DNA from: Streptomyces sp. T12
GTDB lineage: Bacteria; Actinomycetota; Actinomycetes; Streptomycetales; Streptomycetaceae
DNA length: 64,000 nucleotides
Reading direction: 5' to 3'
Assembly: GCF_028736035.1 (NCBI RefSeq)
Contig: NZ_CP117866.1
Span: forward strand, 8,659,001 to 8,723,000
Part shown: piece after piece, positions 48,315 through 56,704 of the stretch
How the letters are laid out: each line of letters opens with the position of its first letter
Numbering within the stretch: the first letter of the stretch is position 1
Made by a program: the position numbers and the translations under genes
The notes under the pieces: generated by a model
Told to the model about the DNA's origin: nothing
Database searches by the model: none
What the model saw: the letters and a program-made list of their open reading frames with translations, nothing else

Positions 48315-48413
48315 ATGCCTGAGGCCGGCACCATACCGGGTCGTCCGATGATCAAGGCGCTCACCGGAATCCGGGGAATCGCGGCGGCCTGGGTGGTCCT
48401 TTTTCACTTCTGA
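48315..48413 (+). pseudogene. Acyltransferase-3 family gene, truncated after first helix
   Basis: From ATG 48315 (GAAGGAATG upstream) the frame encodes 32 residues ending IKALTGIRGIAAAWVVLFHF. This is the first TM helix and the invariant LxGLRGxAAxxVxxxH motif of OafA-type O-acyltransferases. It then stops at the edge of the IS5 remnant. The rest of the gene is absent from the window. Confidence 0.7.
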
Positions 48414-48841
48414 GTCGCCCTCTGAGAGGTCGATTCCTCCCGTTGTTTCAGGTCGGTCATGGCGAGGTGGATCAGGGCTTCGGAGCGGGTTGGGAGGGTC
48501 TCGTAGTCGCGTGCCAGGCGACGGTGGAGCATGAGCCAGCCGTAGGTTCGCTCTACCGCCCAACGTTTTGGTATCGGAGTGAATCTCTTGGTCCCGGGCT
48601 TGCGGGCGTTGATTTCCATGTCGATGCCGAGGGTGGCGGCGTGTTCGACGAAGTGCTTGCGGTAGCCGCCGTCCACCCAGGTCTTGCGGATCGTGGGGTG
48701 GTCGGCGGTGACCTGGTCGAGCAGGCGAGTGCCAGCGATGGAGTCCTGGACGCCGGCCGCAGTGACCAAGGCCGACAGCAGTGCCCTCGCACGCCAACAC
48801 CCACGACCGCAGGAGACCGCCCCGAACGGAGCGCGGCTCAT
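48404..48841 (-). mobile_element. IS5-family transposase, C-terminal part (IS remnant)
   Basis: The minus frame encodes VTAAGVQDSIAGTRLLDQV, TWVDGGYRKHFVEHA, EINARKPGTKRFTPIPKRW, VERTYGWLMLHRRLARDYE and LIHLAMTDLKQREES, the second Asp and the final Glu (WAVERT) region of DDE transposases. The N-terminal half with the first catalytic Asp is missing; the first 25 residues of the frame are unrelated. It cuts the acyltransferase gene on its left. No intact terminal inverted repeat pair was identified. Confidence 0.8.
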
Positions 48842-48935
48842 CTCCCCAGATTCTCCCCAGCGGCCTCAAACGCGTCGTCCACTTCTGCGATCGGGGCTGC
48901 ACGCGCTCAGGACAACAGCCCTCCAGGGCGATTAC

Positions 48936-49130
48936 TCAGGGCCAGTCCCGCCGCTTGAAGATGACGTACAGACTGGCGCAAACGACCCCCATCAGGGCGG
49001 TTGCGAAGGGATATCCGAGCACCCAGTGCAACTCCGGCATGTGCCTGAAGTTCATCCCGCAGATCGTCCCGACCAGCGTCGGAGCGAACAGGATCGCCGC
49101 CCACGACGAGATCTTCTTGAAGTTGTCCAC
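48936..49130 (-). pseudogene. CorA-type Mg2+ channel, C-terminal fragment
   Basis: The 64 residues carry the end of the CorA long helix (FKKISSWAAILFAPTLVG), the selectivity motif GMNF, HMPELHW, the second TM helix ALMGVVCASLYVIF and the basic tail KRRDWP. The large cytoplasmic domain is absent; upstream sequence is unrelated. Confidence 0.75.
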
Positions 49131-49559
49131 CGGGTGGCGCTGACCTGCCGCGATGCGGCTTTTGGTCTCTGACCTGCGCGGACGAGTCTTTCAGCGTCGT
49201 TCAGAAAGCTGGACCGTTTGGTGGGCAGGTTCGGCGCGGTAGCCAGTCTGGCCGACGGGTCGAAGGCCCGGGAATGATCCGGATGTTGGCCTGAAGTCTG
49301 ATGCGGAGATGGCCGGCATCACCGGGGCAGGCGGTGGGGCACGACCGCTGCGGTTGGGGATGGACGCTGGGCGGCCACCGATGGGCACGTTCGAGGGACT
49401 CGACAGCCATGTCGGGCCGCTTGCGCCTTGGCCTTCTCGAAGATCGCGATCGGGTCCATCGTCTCGGGGTTGTACGCCTTGCTGACGCCCGGCCCGCAGG
49501 GTGCGCCAGGTGGGGTGGGGGGCGGCCGGTATCCGACCGTGTGTGTCCACTGCCGGGCA

Positions 49560-49858
49560 TGTGCCGGTAGCTGGGTGTCGATCGGGGCACTGTCCCTGCT
49601 CGATGATCCCGCGCGAGAGGAGTTCTCGTTCGGCTTGGGGTCGATCGTCAAGCGCTTCGGCTTCGACGCGACGGAGGCGTTCGCCGACGCCCTGCCGCCT
49701 GATCGTTTCGGGATGACCGTTGGCTGCCGTGGACCTTCGTCGCCGCGCTGCTGGACGACTGCCGGTTCGCCGAGAGCGGCATCTCCGCCATGTACGGAAC
49801 CTGCCAGATGAGCGACGGGCGATCGGCACATGTTACGAAACAATGGCTCTCACCTGCT
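49560..49858 (+). pseudogene. Frameshifted hypothetical gene fragment
   Basis: Plus-strand frames read LSLLDDPAREEFSFGLGSIVKRFGFDATEAFADALPPDRFGM in pieces and, after a frameshift near 49730, LPWTFVAALLDDCRFAESG, ISAMYGTCQMSDGRSAHV and a stop. The composition is coding-like but no family is recognised. The flank 49131-49559 also shows short coding-like minus-strand pieces (YNPETMDPIAIFEKAKAQ) without a complete gene. Confidence 0.35.
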
Positions 49859-49977
49859 GCGTAGGTGAGTCACGGCAACTGATGCGTTACAAACAATTGA
49901 CGCTCGTTTTTTATATGACACATACTCCCTCTCTGAGTGCCGGTGAAGCGCCGCGCAAGGAATCGCACAGGGTGGTG

Positions 49978-51279
49978 ATGGCGATGAAGCCAGCAGACGT
50001 CCGTTCCGGAGGATCCGGAAGATCCGGAGGGGCTGGAACTCCCGGAAGTTCTCGACGCCGCAGTGAACTCACGGTTCTGGCGCTGTGTTTTGCGGTGATC
50101 TTGTTCGACGGTTACGACCTCATCGTCTACGGGGCCGTGGTGCCGGCCCTGCTGCGCTACGAACCCTGGGGCCTGACGCCCACCGACGCCGGACTGATCG
50201 GCAGCTACGCCCTCATCGGCATGCTGGTCGGCGCGCTGGTCGCGGGTGCCGTGACCGACCTGGTCGGCCGGCGGAAGGTGCTGCTGATCAGCGTGAGCTG
50301 GTTCTCGCTGACCATGGCGGCCTGTGCGCTGGCACCGAGCGCCGAGCTCTTCGGCCTGTTCCGCCTGCTCGGCGGGCTCGGCCTCGGTGGTGTGATGCCC
50401 ACCGCGATCGCCCTGACCGCCGAGTACTCGGCCCCGCACCGGCGCAGTCTCAACAACGCGCTGATGTTCTCCGGCTACTCGGTGGGCGGGATCCTCTCCG
50501 CCGTACTGGCCCTGGCGCTGCTGCCGGAGTTCGGCTTCCGGATCATGTTCTGGCTCGGCGCGCTGCCCCTCGTGACCGTCGTCCCGCTGCTGTGGCGGTA
50601 CCTGCCGGAGTCCGAGAGCTACCTGGCCGCCCGCGGCCGTACGCAGAAGTCGAAGCGCGGTGTCGCGGCCCTGTTCACCAGGCGCCACCTCGTGCCCGCC
50701 GTACTCTTCGCGGTCACCAGCTTCTTCGGCCTGCTGCTCGTGTACGGGCTCAACACCTGGCTGCCGCAGATCATGAAGTCGGCCGGCTATCCGCTCTCCA
50801 GTTCGCTGCTGTTCCTGGTGATGATGAACGTGGGCGCCGCGGTCGGTTCCGTTCTGGTAGCGCCGGTCGGTGACAGGCTGGGCATGAAGCCGGTCACCGC
50901 GGTGACGTTCGTGGCCGCCGCCGTCTCCATCTACCTGCTGAGCTCGCCCATGGCGGCGCCGGTGATGTACGCCCTGGTGGCGGTCGCAGGGTTCGGCACC
51001 ATCGGCACCCAGATCATGGTCAACGCGTACGTCGCCATGCACTTCCCGCCCGAGGTCCGTGCGACCGCGCTGGGCTGGACGCTGGGTATCGGACGGCTCG
51101 GCGCCGTCGTCGGCCCGACGTTCGGCGGCATCCTGCTCGCGTCCGACCTGCCCGTGGAGTGGAACTTCTACGCCTTCGCCATACCGGCGGCAGCGGGGTC
51201 GCTCATGGTGTTCCTGCTTCCCAGGGGTGCGCGGGCCGCCGCCGCTCCCTCGACGGATGCGATGGCCGTGCGAGCCTGA
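49978..51279 (+). CDS. Aromatic acid:H+ symporter (AAHS family MFS)
   Basis: This MFS protein of about 433 residues has the AAHS signatures: first helix AVILFDGYDLIVYGAVVPAL with the DGYD motif, loop 2-3 GAVTDLVGRRKVLL, and loop 8-9 APVGDRLGMKP. Twelve TM helices. It should import salicylate, gentisate or a related hydroxybenzoate for the downstream pathway. ATG 49978 and 49984 are both possible. The promoter region 49830-49930 is AT-rich with related GTTACGAAACAAT and GTTACAAACAATT copies. Confidence 0.88.
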   Translation: MAMKPADVRSGGSGRSGGAGTPGSSRRRSELTVLALCFAVILFDGYDLIVYGAVVPALLRYEPWGLTPTDAGLIGSYALIGMLVGALVAGAVTDLVGRRKVLLISVSWFSLTMAACALAPSAELFGLFRLLGGLGLGGVMPTAIALTAEYSAPHRRSLNNALMFSGYSVGGILSAVLALALLPEFGFRIMFWLGALPLVTVVPLLWRYLPESESYLAARGRTQKSKRGVAALFTRRHLVPAVLFAVTSFFGLLLVYGLNTWLPQIMKSAGYPLSSSLLFLVMMNVGAAVGSVLVAPVGDRLGMKPVTAVTFVAAAVSIYLLSSPMAAPVMYALVAVAGFGTIGTQIMVNAYVAMHFPPEVRATALGWTLGIGRLGAVVGPTFGGILLASDLPVEWNFYAFAIPAAAGSLMVFLLPRGARAAAAPSTDAMAVRA

Positions 51280-51303
51280 GCGCGGCTGTGCCGAGAACAC
51301 GCA

Positions 51304-51340
51304 GACCGCCCCCGCCGCGCAGGACGCGGAGGGGGCGGTC
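51304..51340. terminator. Bidirectional terminator, MFS/hydrolase
   Basis: GACCGCCCCC (51304-51313) pairs with GGGGGCGGTC (51331-51340), with an inner CCGCG/CGCGG extension, between convergent genes. Confidence 0.8.
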
Positions 51341-51384
51341 GGTTCGTCTCTGGCGGGTCACCCTTGAGCGGCTTCCCGGCCGGG

Positions 51385-52110
51385 TCATGCCTTGAGCAGG
51401 GCCGCCGTCAGCTCGTCGGGGCGGGTGAACTGGGCCTCGTGGGTGCCGGCGTACTCGATGACCGGGGTGTCCGGGCCGAGGCGCTGGGGGAAGCGGGGGG
51501 TCCAGCCGTACTCGCCGGGAGGCAGGGCCAGGTCCTCGGTGCCGACCACGTAGGAGGCGGGGACGCCGAGCGCGGCCGGGTCGACCGGGGTGACGGTCTC
51601 GGTGAAGTAGCGCAGGGGCTGCGGCACCAGCAGACCGTGGACCAGGCGCTGGGTGCTCTCGTCGCCGTCCTGCATGAAGGCCGAAGTGAAGACCTCGTAG
51701 GGGAAGACGATGCTGTCGTTGCCGGATGCGGCGGCGAGCTGCCGGAACATGTCGGCGTAGTGCGGCGGGACCTCGTCCATCAGGGACCGGTCCTGAGCGG
51801 GAACGAACGCACTCCAGTAGACGAGCTTGCGCAGGCGCGGCGCGAGGCGCGGTGCCGCCGCGGTGAGCGGGTAGCCGCCCCAGCTGTGCCCGACCAGGGT
51901 GACGTCCCGCAGGTCGTGCCGTTCGACGAGGTCGACGACAAAGTCGCCGACGTCCGCCAGGCTGTGCCGGCGCGGGTCGTCGCCGTCGGCGAGGCCGGGC
52001 AGGTCCGGGGCCAGGACGCGGTGACCGGCGGTGCGCAGCCGCTCGGCCACCAGGCGCCAGGTCCAGCCGCTGTGGCAGGCGCCGGATATGAGGACGAAGG
52101 TCTCCGTCAT
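51385..52110 (-). CDS. Alpha/beta hydrolase, plant methyl-ester esterase-like
   Basis: This 241-residue hydrolase has oxyanion region ISGACHSGWTW, nucleophile elbow GHSWGG (Ser near 81), Asp in VGTEDLAL and His in YAGTHEAQF. The HSGWTW...W and short lid resemble salicylic acid-binding protein 2/MES-type methyl esterases and EstC. Given the adjacent salicylate operon, hydrolysis of methyl salicylate or another salicylate ester is a reasonable guess, not shown. Divergent from the PaaX gene. Confidence 0.85.
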   Translation of the reverse strand: MTETFVLISGACHSGWTWRLVAERLRTAGHRVLAPDLPGLADGDDPRRHSLADVGDFVVDLVERHDLRDVTLVGHSWGGYPLTAAAPRLAPRLRKLVYWSAFVPAQDRSLMDEVPPHYADMFRQLAAASGNDSIVFPYEVFTSAFMQDGDESTQRLVHGLLVPQPLRYFTETVTPVDPAALGVPASYVVGTEDLALPPGEYGWTPRFPQRLGPDTPVIEYAGTHEAQFTRPDELTAALLKA

Positions 52111-52204
52111 TGCGTCTCCTTCGACGCTGGGTGCGTGACGTGAAAGGTGCCGTCATGGAGACGGCCGTCGTACGGGTGAAATATCGGTCGACTGTGAGAC
52201 GATC

Positions 52205-52218
52205 GTCAAGTAGTTGAC
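52205..52218. promoter_or_regulatory. Inverted repeat in the hydrolase/paaX divergent promoter
   Basis: GTCAA-gtag-TTGAC is a perfect palindrome 40 bp before the PaaX start. The right arm reads TTGACA, a consensus -35. Good position for autoregulation or shared control. Confidence 0.45.
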
Positions 52219-52258
52219 ACGTATAGGGGTGGGGTCCGGCAGGGCCCGGGAGGTGCTT

Positions 52259-53062
52259 GTGAAACCGCGGTCGCTGGTCTTCGACCTGTTCGGCGACTAT
52301 CTGCGCTACCGGGGCGGCGACGTCCGGCTGCGCTCCCTGGTCGCGCTGATGGACTGCTTCGACATCCCGGAGAGCACGGTGCGGGTGGTCGCCGCCCGGA
52401 TGCGCAAGGAGGGCTGGCTGGAGAGTCGCCGTGAGGGCAGGGAGACCGTCTACGCCCTCACCGACGCCTCCTGGAAACTGCTCGACGAGGGCCGGGAGCG
52501 GATCTTCCGGCGCGCGCCCGGCCCGTGGGACGGGCAGTGGCACATGGTCATCTACTCGGTGCCCGAGGCCGACCGGGCGCTGCGCGAGCAACTGCGCAAG
52601 AAGCTGTCCTGGCTGGGCTTCGGCCTGCTCTCGGCCTCCGTGTGGATCAGCCCGCACGACCGGATCGCCGAGGTCAGGGAGAGCTTCGCCGACCAGCCCG
52701 CGGCGCGGATCGACGCGCTGCACGCCCGCTCCGAGGGGGCGGCGGCCGACCGGGACATGGCGGCGCGCTCCTGGGACCTGGCGGCCCTGAACAAGGAGTA
52801 CACCGAGCTGCTCGACCGGTACCGGCCGCGCCTCGCCGGGTATCGCGCGGATGGGCTGCGCGGCCGGGACGCGTTGGTCGAGCGCATGCGCCTGATCCAC
52901 GACTACCGCCTGTTTCCCTTCCGGGACCCCGACCTGCCGCCCGAGCTGCTGCCCGAGGGCTGGGTCGGCAGGGTCGCCCACGAGCTGTTCCTGGAGGCGC
53001 ATGGGCTGCTGCGGGCCGAGGCGGAGGGGTACGTCGACGAGGTGATCGGCGGCGCCCTGTAG
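52259..53062 (+). CDS. PaaX-family transcriptional repressor
   Basis: This 267-residue regulator has an N-terminal winged helix (SLVFDLFGDYLRYRGGDVRLRSLVALM, STVRVVAARMRKEGWLESRREGRETVYAL), the PaaX central domain WDGQWHMVIYSVPEADRALREQLRKKLSWLGFG, WISPHD, and the C-terminal PaaX_C RLIHDYRLFPFRDPDLPPELLPEGW. PaaX proteins repress aromatic catabolism and are relieved by aryl-CoA, such as salicylyl-CoA here. GTG at 52259 has GGGAGG upstream; the longer frame starts inside the operator. Confidence 0.93.
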   Translation: MKPRSLVFDLFGDYLRYRGGDVRLRSLVALMDCFDIPESTVRVVAARMRKEGWLESRREGRETVYALTDASWKLLDEGRERIFRRAPGPWDGQWHMVIYSVPEADRALREQLRKKLSWLGFGLLSASVWISPHDRIAEVRESFADQPAARIDALHARSEGAAADRDMAARSWDLAALNKEYTELLDRYRPRLAGYRADGLRGRDALVERMRLIHDYRLFPFRDPDLPPELLPEGWVGRVAHELFLEAHGLLRAEAEGYVDEVIGGAL

Positions 53063-53145
53063 AAAAGATGCGTTTCAAAATCTAGACGGTCGTTGTTTCG
53101 GTGTCGTACGTTGGACTCAGGTAATCCCGAAGGAGTGAGTCCGTC

Positions 53146-54213
53146 GTGACGATCACCGACGAACGTGCCGCCCTGGAGCAGCTCTACGCCGACTTCGAGG
53201 CCGCACATCTGACACCGCTGTGGACCCAGCGCGAGGGTCTGATGACCCAGGTGCCGCAACCGGACGCCGTGCCCGCCCTGTGGCGCTGGTCGGTGCTCCA
53301 CCCGCTCGCCGAGCGCAGCGGCGACCTCGTCCCGGTCGGCCGGGGCGGCGAGCGCCGCGCCATCGCGCTGGCCAACCCGGGACTGCCCGGCACCGCGTAC
53401 GCCACCCCCACCCTGTGGGCCGCGATCCAGTACCTCGGCCCCGGCGAGGAGGCGCCCGCGCACCGGCACACCCAGACCGCGTTCCGCTTCGTGGTGGAGG
53501 GCGAGGGCGTGTGGACCAACGTGGAGGGCGACCCGGTGGCGATGCGCCGCGGCGACCTGCTGCTCACGCCCGGCATGCACTTCCACGAGCACCACAACAC
53601 CACCGACAGGCCCATGGCCTGGATCGACGGCCTGGACATCCCGCTGGTCCGCCAGCTCGACGCCGGGTTCTTCGAGTTCGGTCCGGACCGGCTGGCCACC
53701 CGCGCCACCCCCGCGGCCTCCCGCAACGAACGCCTGTGGGGCCACCCGGGCCTCACCCCCGTCGGCGCCCCCGCCACCCTCTCCTCCCCGCTCATGGCGT
53801 ACCGCTGGGAGCACACCGACGCGGCGCTCACCGCCCAGCTGGAGCTGGAGGACGAGGGGCACCCGGGCGTGGTCGAGCCCGGGCACGCGGTCGTACGGTT
53901 CACCGACCCGGCCACCGCCCGCGACGCCCTGTCCACCATCCGCACCGAGATGCACCGCCTGCGCCCCGGCACCCGGACCGCCACGACCCGGGTGGTCGGC
54001 TCCGCCGTCTGGCAGGTGTTCGACGGCACCGGCACGGTCGAGGTCGGCGGCCGACTCTACGACGTCGCCAAGGGCGACCTGTTCGCCGTGCCCTCCTGGG
54101 CGCCGGTCACGCTCACCACCGAAGGCGGCCTGGACGCCTTCCGCTTCTCCGACGACCCCGTCTACGAGGCCATCGGCCTCGCCCGCACGCACCGAGAGGA
54201 GCCGTCAGCATGA
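53146..54213 (+). CDS. sdgD: Gentisate 1,2-dioxygenase
   Basis: This 355-residue bicupin cleaves gentisate to maleylpyruvate. The N-terminal cupin has the Fe ligands in HRHTQTAFRFVVEGEG and a later His in MHFHEHHN. The C-terminal cupin (VGSAVWQVFDGTGTVEVGG, GDLFAVPSW) has the beta-barrel motifs. GTG at 53146 has AAGGAG. It is the first gene of a tightly coupled six-gene operon (ATGA overlaps); the product goes to the isomerase encoded last. It matches the role of sdgD of the Streptomyces sp. WA46 salicylate cluster. Confidence 0.95.
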   Translation: MTITDERAALEQLYADFEAAHLTPLWTQREGLMTQVPQPDAVPALWRWSVLHPLAERSGDLVPVGRGGERRAIALANPGLPGTAYATPTLWAAIQYLGPGEEAPAHRHTQTAFRFVVEGEGVWTNVEGDPVAMRRGDLLLTPGMHFHEHHNTTDRPMAWIDGLDIPLVRQLDAGFFEFGPDRLATRATPAASRNERLWGHPGLTPVGAPATLSSPLMAYRWEHTDAALTAQLELEDEGHPGVVEPGHAVVRFTDPATARDALSTIRTEMHRLRPGTRTATTRVVGSAVWQVFDGTGTVEVGGRLYDVAKGDLFAVPSWAPVTLTTEGGLDAFRFSDDPVYEAIGLARTHREEPSA

Positions 54214-55073
54214 GGCTCGCCACCATCCGCACCCCCGACGGCACCCGCGCGGTCCGTGTCGAGGACGACGCCGCCGTCGAGATCGGCGCTCACCCCGACC
54301 TGGGCGCGCTGCTCGGCCGCCCCGACTGGCGGACCGAGGCGGCGACCGCCGACGGCCCCCGCCACGACCTGGCCGGCCTCGCCTACGCGCCGCCCGTCCC
54401 GTCCCCCGAGAAAATCGTCTGCGTCGGGCTCAACTACCGCAACCACATCCTGGAGATGGGCCGCGAACTCCCCGAACACCCCACGCTGTTCGCCAAGTTC
54501 GCCCGCGCCCAGGTCGGCGCGTACGACCCGGTCGAGCTGCCCGCCGGATCCGACGCGGTGGACTGGGAGGCCGAACTCGGCGTGTACATCGGCGCCGAGG
54601 TCCGCCACGCCACGCCCGAACAGGCCCGCGCCGCGATCGCCGGGTACACCGTCGTCAACGACGTCACCGGCCGCGACTTCCAGTACCGCTCGCCGCAGTG
54701 GCTCCAGGGCAAGACCTTCGAGGCCAGTACGCCGGTCGGCCCGTGGCTCGTGGTCGCAGGCCCGGACGATGCCCCCCTGTCGGCCGAGCTGACCTGCACG
54801 GTCGACGGCGAACTGATGCAGAAGGCCGACACCGGCGACCTGGTCTTCGACCCGGCGGCCCTGGTGGCGTACATCTCGCAGATCGTCACCCTGACCCCCG
54901 GCGACCTGATCGCCACCGGCACCCCCGGTGGCGTCGGCCACGCCCGCAAGCCCCCGCGCTATCTGACCGAGGGCAGCGAGCTGGTGACCCGGATCGAGGG
55001 AATCGGCGAGTGCCGCAACACCATGGTGAGCAGCTCCACCCCGGCCAGCGCCAAGACTCCGGTGAGGGGCTGA
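54210..55073 (+). CDS. Fumarylpyruvate hydrolase (FAH family)
   Basis: This 287-residue FAH-fold hydrolase has KIVCVGLNYRNHILEMG, the metal-binding EAELGVYIGAE and NDVTGRDFQYR with following GKTFEASTPVGPWLV, and TPGGVGHARKPPRYL. Given its neighbours it should cleave fumarylpyruvate to fumarate and pyruvate, the last step of the gentisate route. It overlaps the dioxygenase stop by 4 bp and precedes the hydroxylase gene by 2 bp. Confidence 0.93.
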   Translation: MRLATIRTPDGTRAVRVEDDAAVEIGAHPDLGALLGRPDWRTEAATADGPRHDLAGLAYAPPVPSPEKIVCVGLNYRNHILEMGRELPEHPTLFAKFARAQVGAYDPVELPAGSDAVDWEAELGVYIGAEVRHATPEQARAAIAGYTVVNDVTGRDFQYRSPQWLQGKTFEASTPVGPWLVVAGPDDAPLSAELTCTVDGELMQKADTGDLVFDPAALVAYISQIVTLTPGDLIATGTPGGVGHARKPPRYLTEGSELVTRIEGIGECRNTMVSSSTPASAKTPVRG

Positions 55074-55075
55074 CC

Positions 55076-56704
55076 ATGCGCATCGCTGTCGTGGGCGGAG
55101 GCCCGGGAGGGCTCTTCTTCGCCGCCCTGATCCGCCAGGCCGACCCGTCCGTCGAGGTGACGGTCTTCGAACGCAACCGGGCCGACGACTCGTTCGGCTT
55201 CGGTGTGGTGTTCTCCGACCGTACGCTCGCCGGCATCCACGACGCCGACCCCGTGCTCCGTGAGGCGCTGGACGCGCACGGCCGGCACTGGGAGGACATC
55301 GAGGTACGGCTCAAGGGCGAGCGGATCCGCTGCGGCGGCAACGGCATGGCCGCGATCGTCCGCCGCACCCTGCTGGCGCTGCTCCAGGAGCGGGTGCGCG
55401 GGCTCGGCGCGGACCTGCGCTTCCAGAGCGAGGTGGGGTTGGACGACCTGGACGGCTACGACCTCGTGGTGGCGGCCGACGGCACGTCGTCACGGATCCG
55501 TGAGGGCCTGGCAGACCGTCTGGAACCGGCGGTCGAGACGGCGACGGCCAAGTTCATCTGGTTCGGCACGGACTACCTGTTCGACGGGCTCACCTTCGTC
55601 CATGAGCGCGGCCCGCACGGCGTGTTCGCGGTGCACGGCTACCCGATCAGCGCGGACGTGAGCACATTCATCGTGGAGACGGACGAGGTGACCTGGCGGT
55701 CGGCGGGCCTCGACGCGTTCGACGTGACGCAGCCGCCGGGTCCGAGCGACCTGGCCACGAAGGCGTACCTGGAGGAGCTGTTCGCCGAGCAGATCGACGG
55801 ACACCGGCTCCTGGTCAACAACTCCCGCTGGGGCAACTTCCGCACCCGCCGCACGCGCCACTGGTACGTCACCGAGCCCCGCCCGGTCGCCCTGCTCGGC
55901 GACGCCGCGCACACCGCGCACTTCTCCGTCGGCTCCGGCACGAAGATGGCCATGGAGGACGCGATCGCGCTCTCGGCCGCCCTCACCAAGCACGCCGACG
56001 ACATCCCGGCCGCCCTCGCCGCGTACGAGGCCGCCGCCCGGCCGTCGGTCGAGGCGATCCAGAACGCGGCACGGCCGAGCCTCGGCTGGTGGGAGCACTT
56101 CGGCGAGTACCACGACGCCTTCGAGCCGTGGCAGTTCGCCTACCACTTCCTGTCCCGCAGCATCACGGACGGGCGGCTGGCCCGGCGGGCGCCGGAGTTC
56201 GTCCGCGCCAGTCACGACCAGTGGCAGTCGGGTCATGGGGGTGCCGAACCCCTGGACGCCCCGTTCGACCTCGGCGCGTGGCGGCTGCCCAGCCGGGTCA
56301 TGCTGGTCGCGGCCGACGGCACCGATGGCACCGATGGCACCGACGGCAGCACCGCGGTCGGCGGATCCGGTGCCCCGCTGTCGCTGCGGGAATCCGCGCC
56401 GGACACCGCCGAGCCCTGGGGCGCCCGGATCACGGCCCCGGACGACGAGTCCGCGCTCGCCGCCGCCTACACACGACTAGCCGAACTCGCCGCATCCAGC
56501 CCGCTGTTGATCGCCGTTCACGGTGGTACGCCGTACACCCGCGCCCTGCTCACCGAGCGGGCCCGGCTGCACCACGGGCTGCCCGCCCTGCTGGTCGACG
56601 ACTCGCTGGGCAGGGACCGTGCGGTCACCGCCGTACTGTCCGGACGGACCGACCTGGTCGGCGCGAGCGCCGCCACCGTCGCCGAGTGGGAGGTGTCCTC
56701 ATGA
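55076..56704 (+). CDS. sdgC: Salicylyl-CoA 5-hydroxylase (FAD monooxygenase)
   Basis: This 542-residue flavoprotein has FAD Rossmann VGGGPGGLFFAALI, the RRTLLALLQERV segment, and GD motif LLGDAAHTAHFSVGSGTKMAMEDA, typical of the salicylyl-CoA/2-aminobenzoyl-CoA hydroxylases. Homologues of about 780 residues carry a C-terminal old-yellow-enzyme-like domain. Here residues about 400-542 are a short, gappy tail with TDGTDGTDG repeat and VHGGTPYTRALLTERARLHHG...SGRTDLVGAS, reminiscent of the last part of that domain, so it seems decayed. The hydroxylase domain is intact. It should convert salicylyl-CoA to gentisyl-CoA. Confidence 0.9.
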   Translation: MRIAVVGGGPGGLFFAALIRQADPSVEVTVFERNRADDSFGFGVVFSDRTLAGIHDADPVLREALDAHGRHWEDIEVRLKGERIRCGGNGMAAIVRRTLLALLQERVRGLGADLRFQSEVGLDDLDGYDLVVAADGTSSRIREGLADRLEPAVETATAKFIWFGTDYLFDGLTFVHERGPHGVFAVHGYPISADVSTFIVETDEVTWRSAGLDAFDVTQPPGPSDLATKAYLEELFAEQIDGHRLLVNNSRWGNFRTRRTRHWYVTEPRPVALLGDAAHTAHFSVGSGTKMAMEDAIALSAALTKHADDIPAALAAYEAAARPSVEAIQNAARPSLGWWEHFGEYHDAFEPWQFAYHFLSRSITDGRLARRAPEFVRASHDQWQSGHGGAEPLDAPFDLGAWRLPSRVMLVAADGTDGTDGTDGSTAVGGSGAPLSLRESAPDTAEPWGARITAPDDESALAAAYTRLAELAASSPLLIAVHGGTPYTRALLTERARLHHGLPALLVDDSLGRDRAVTAVLSGRTDLVGASAATVAEWEVSS

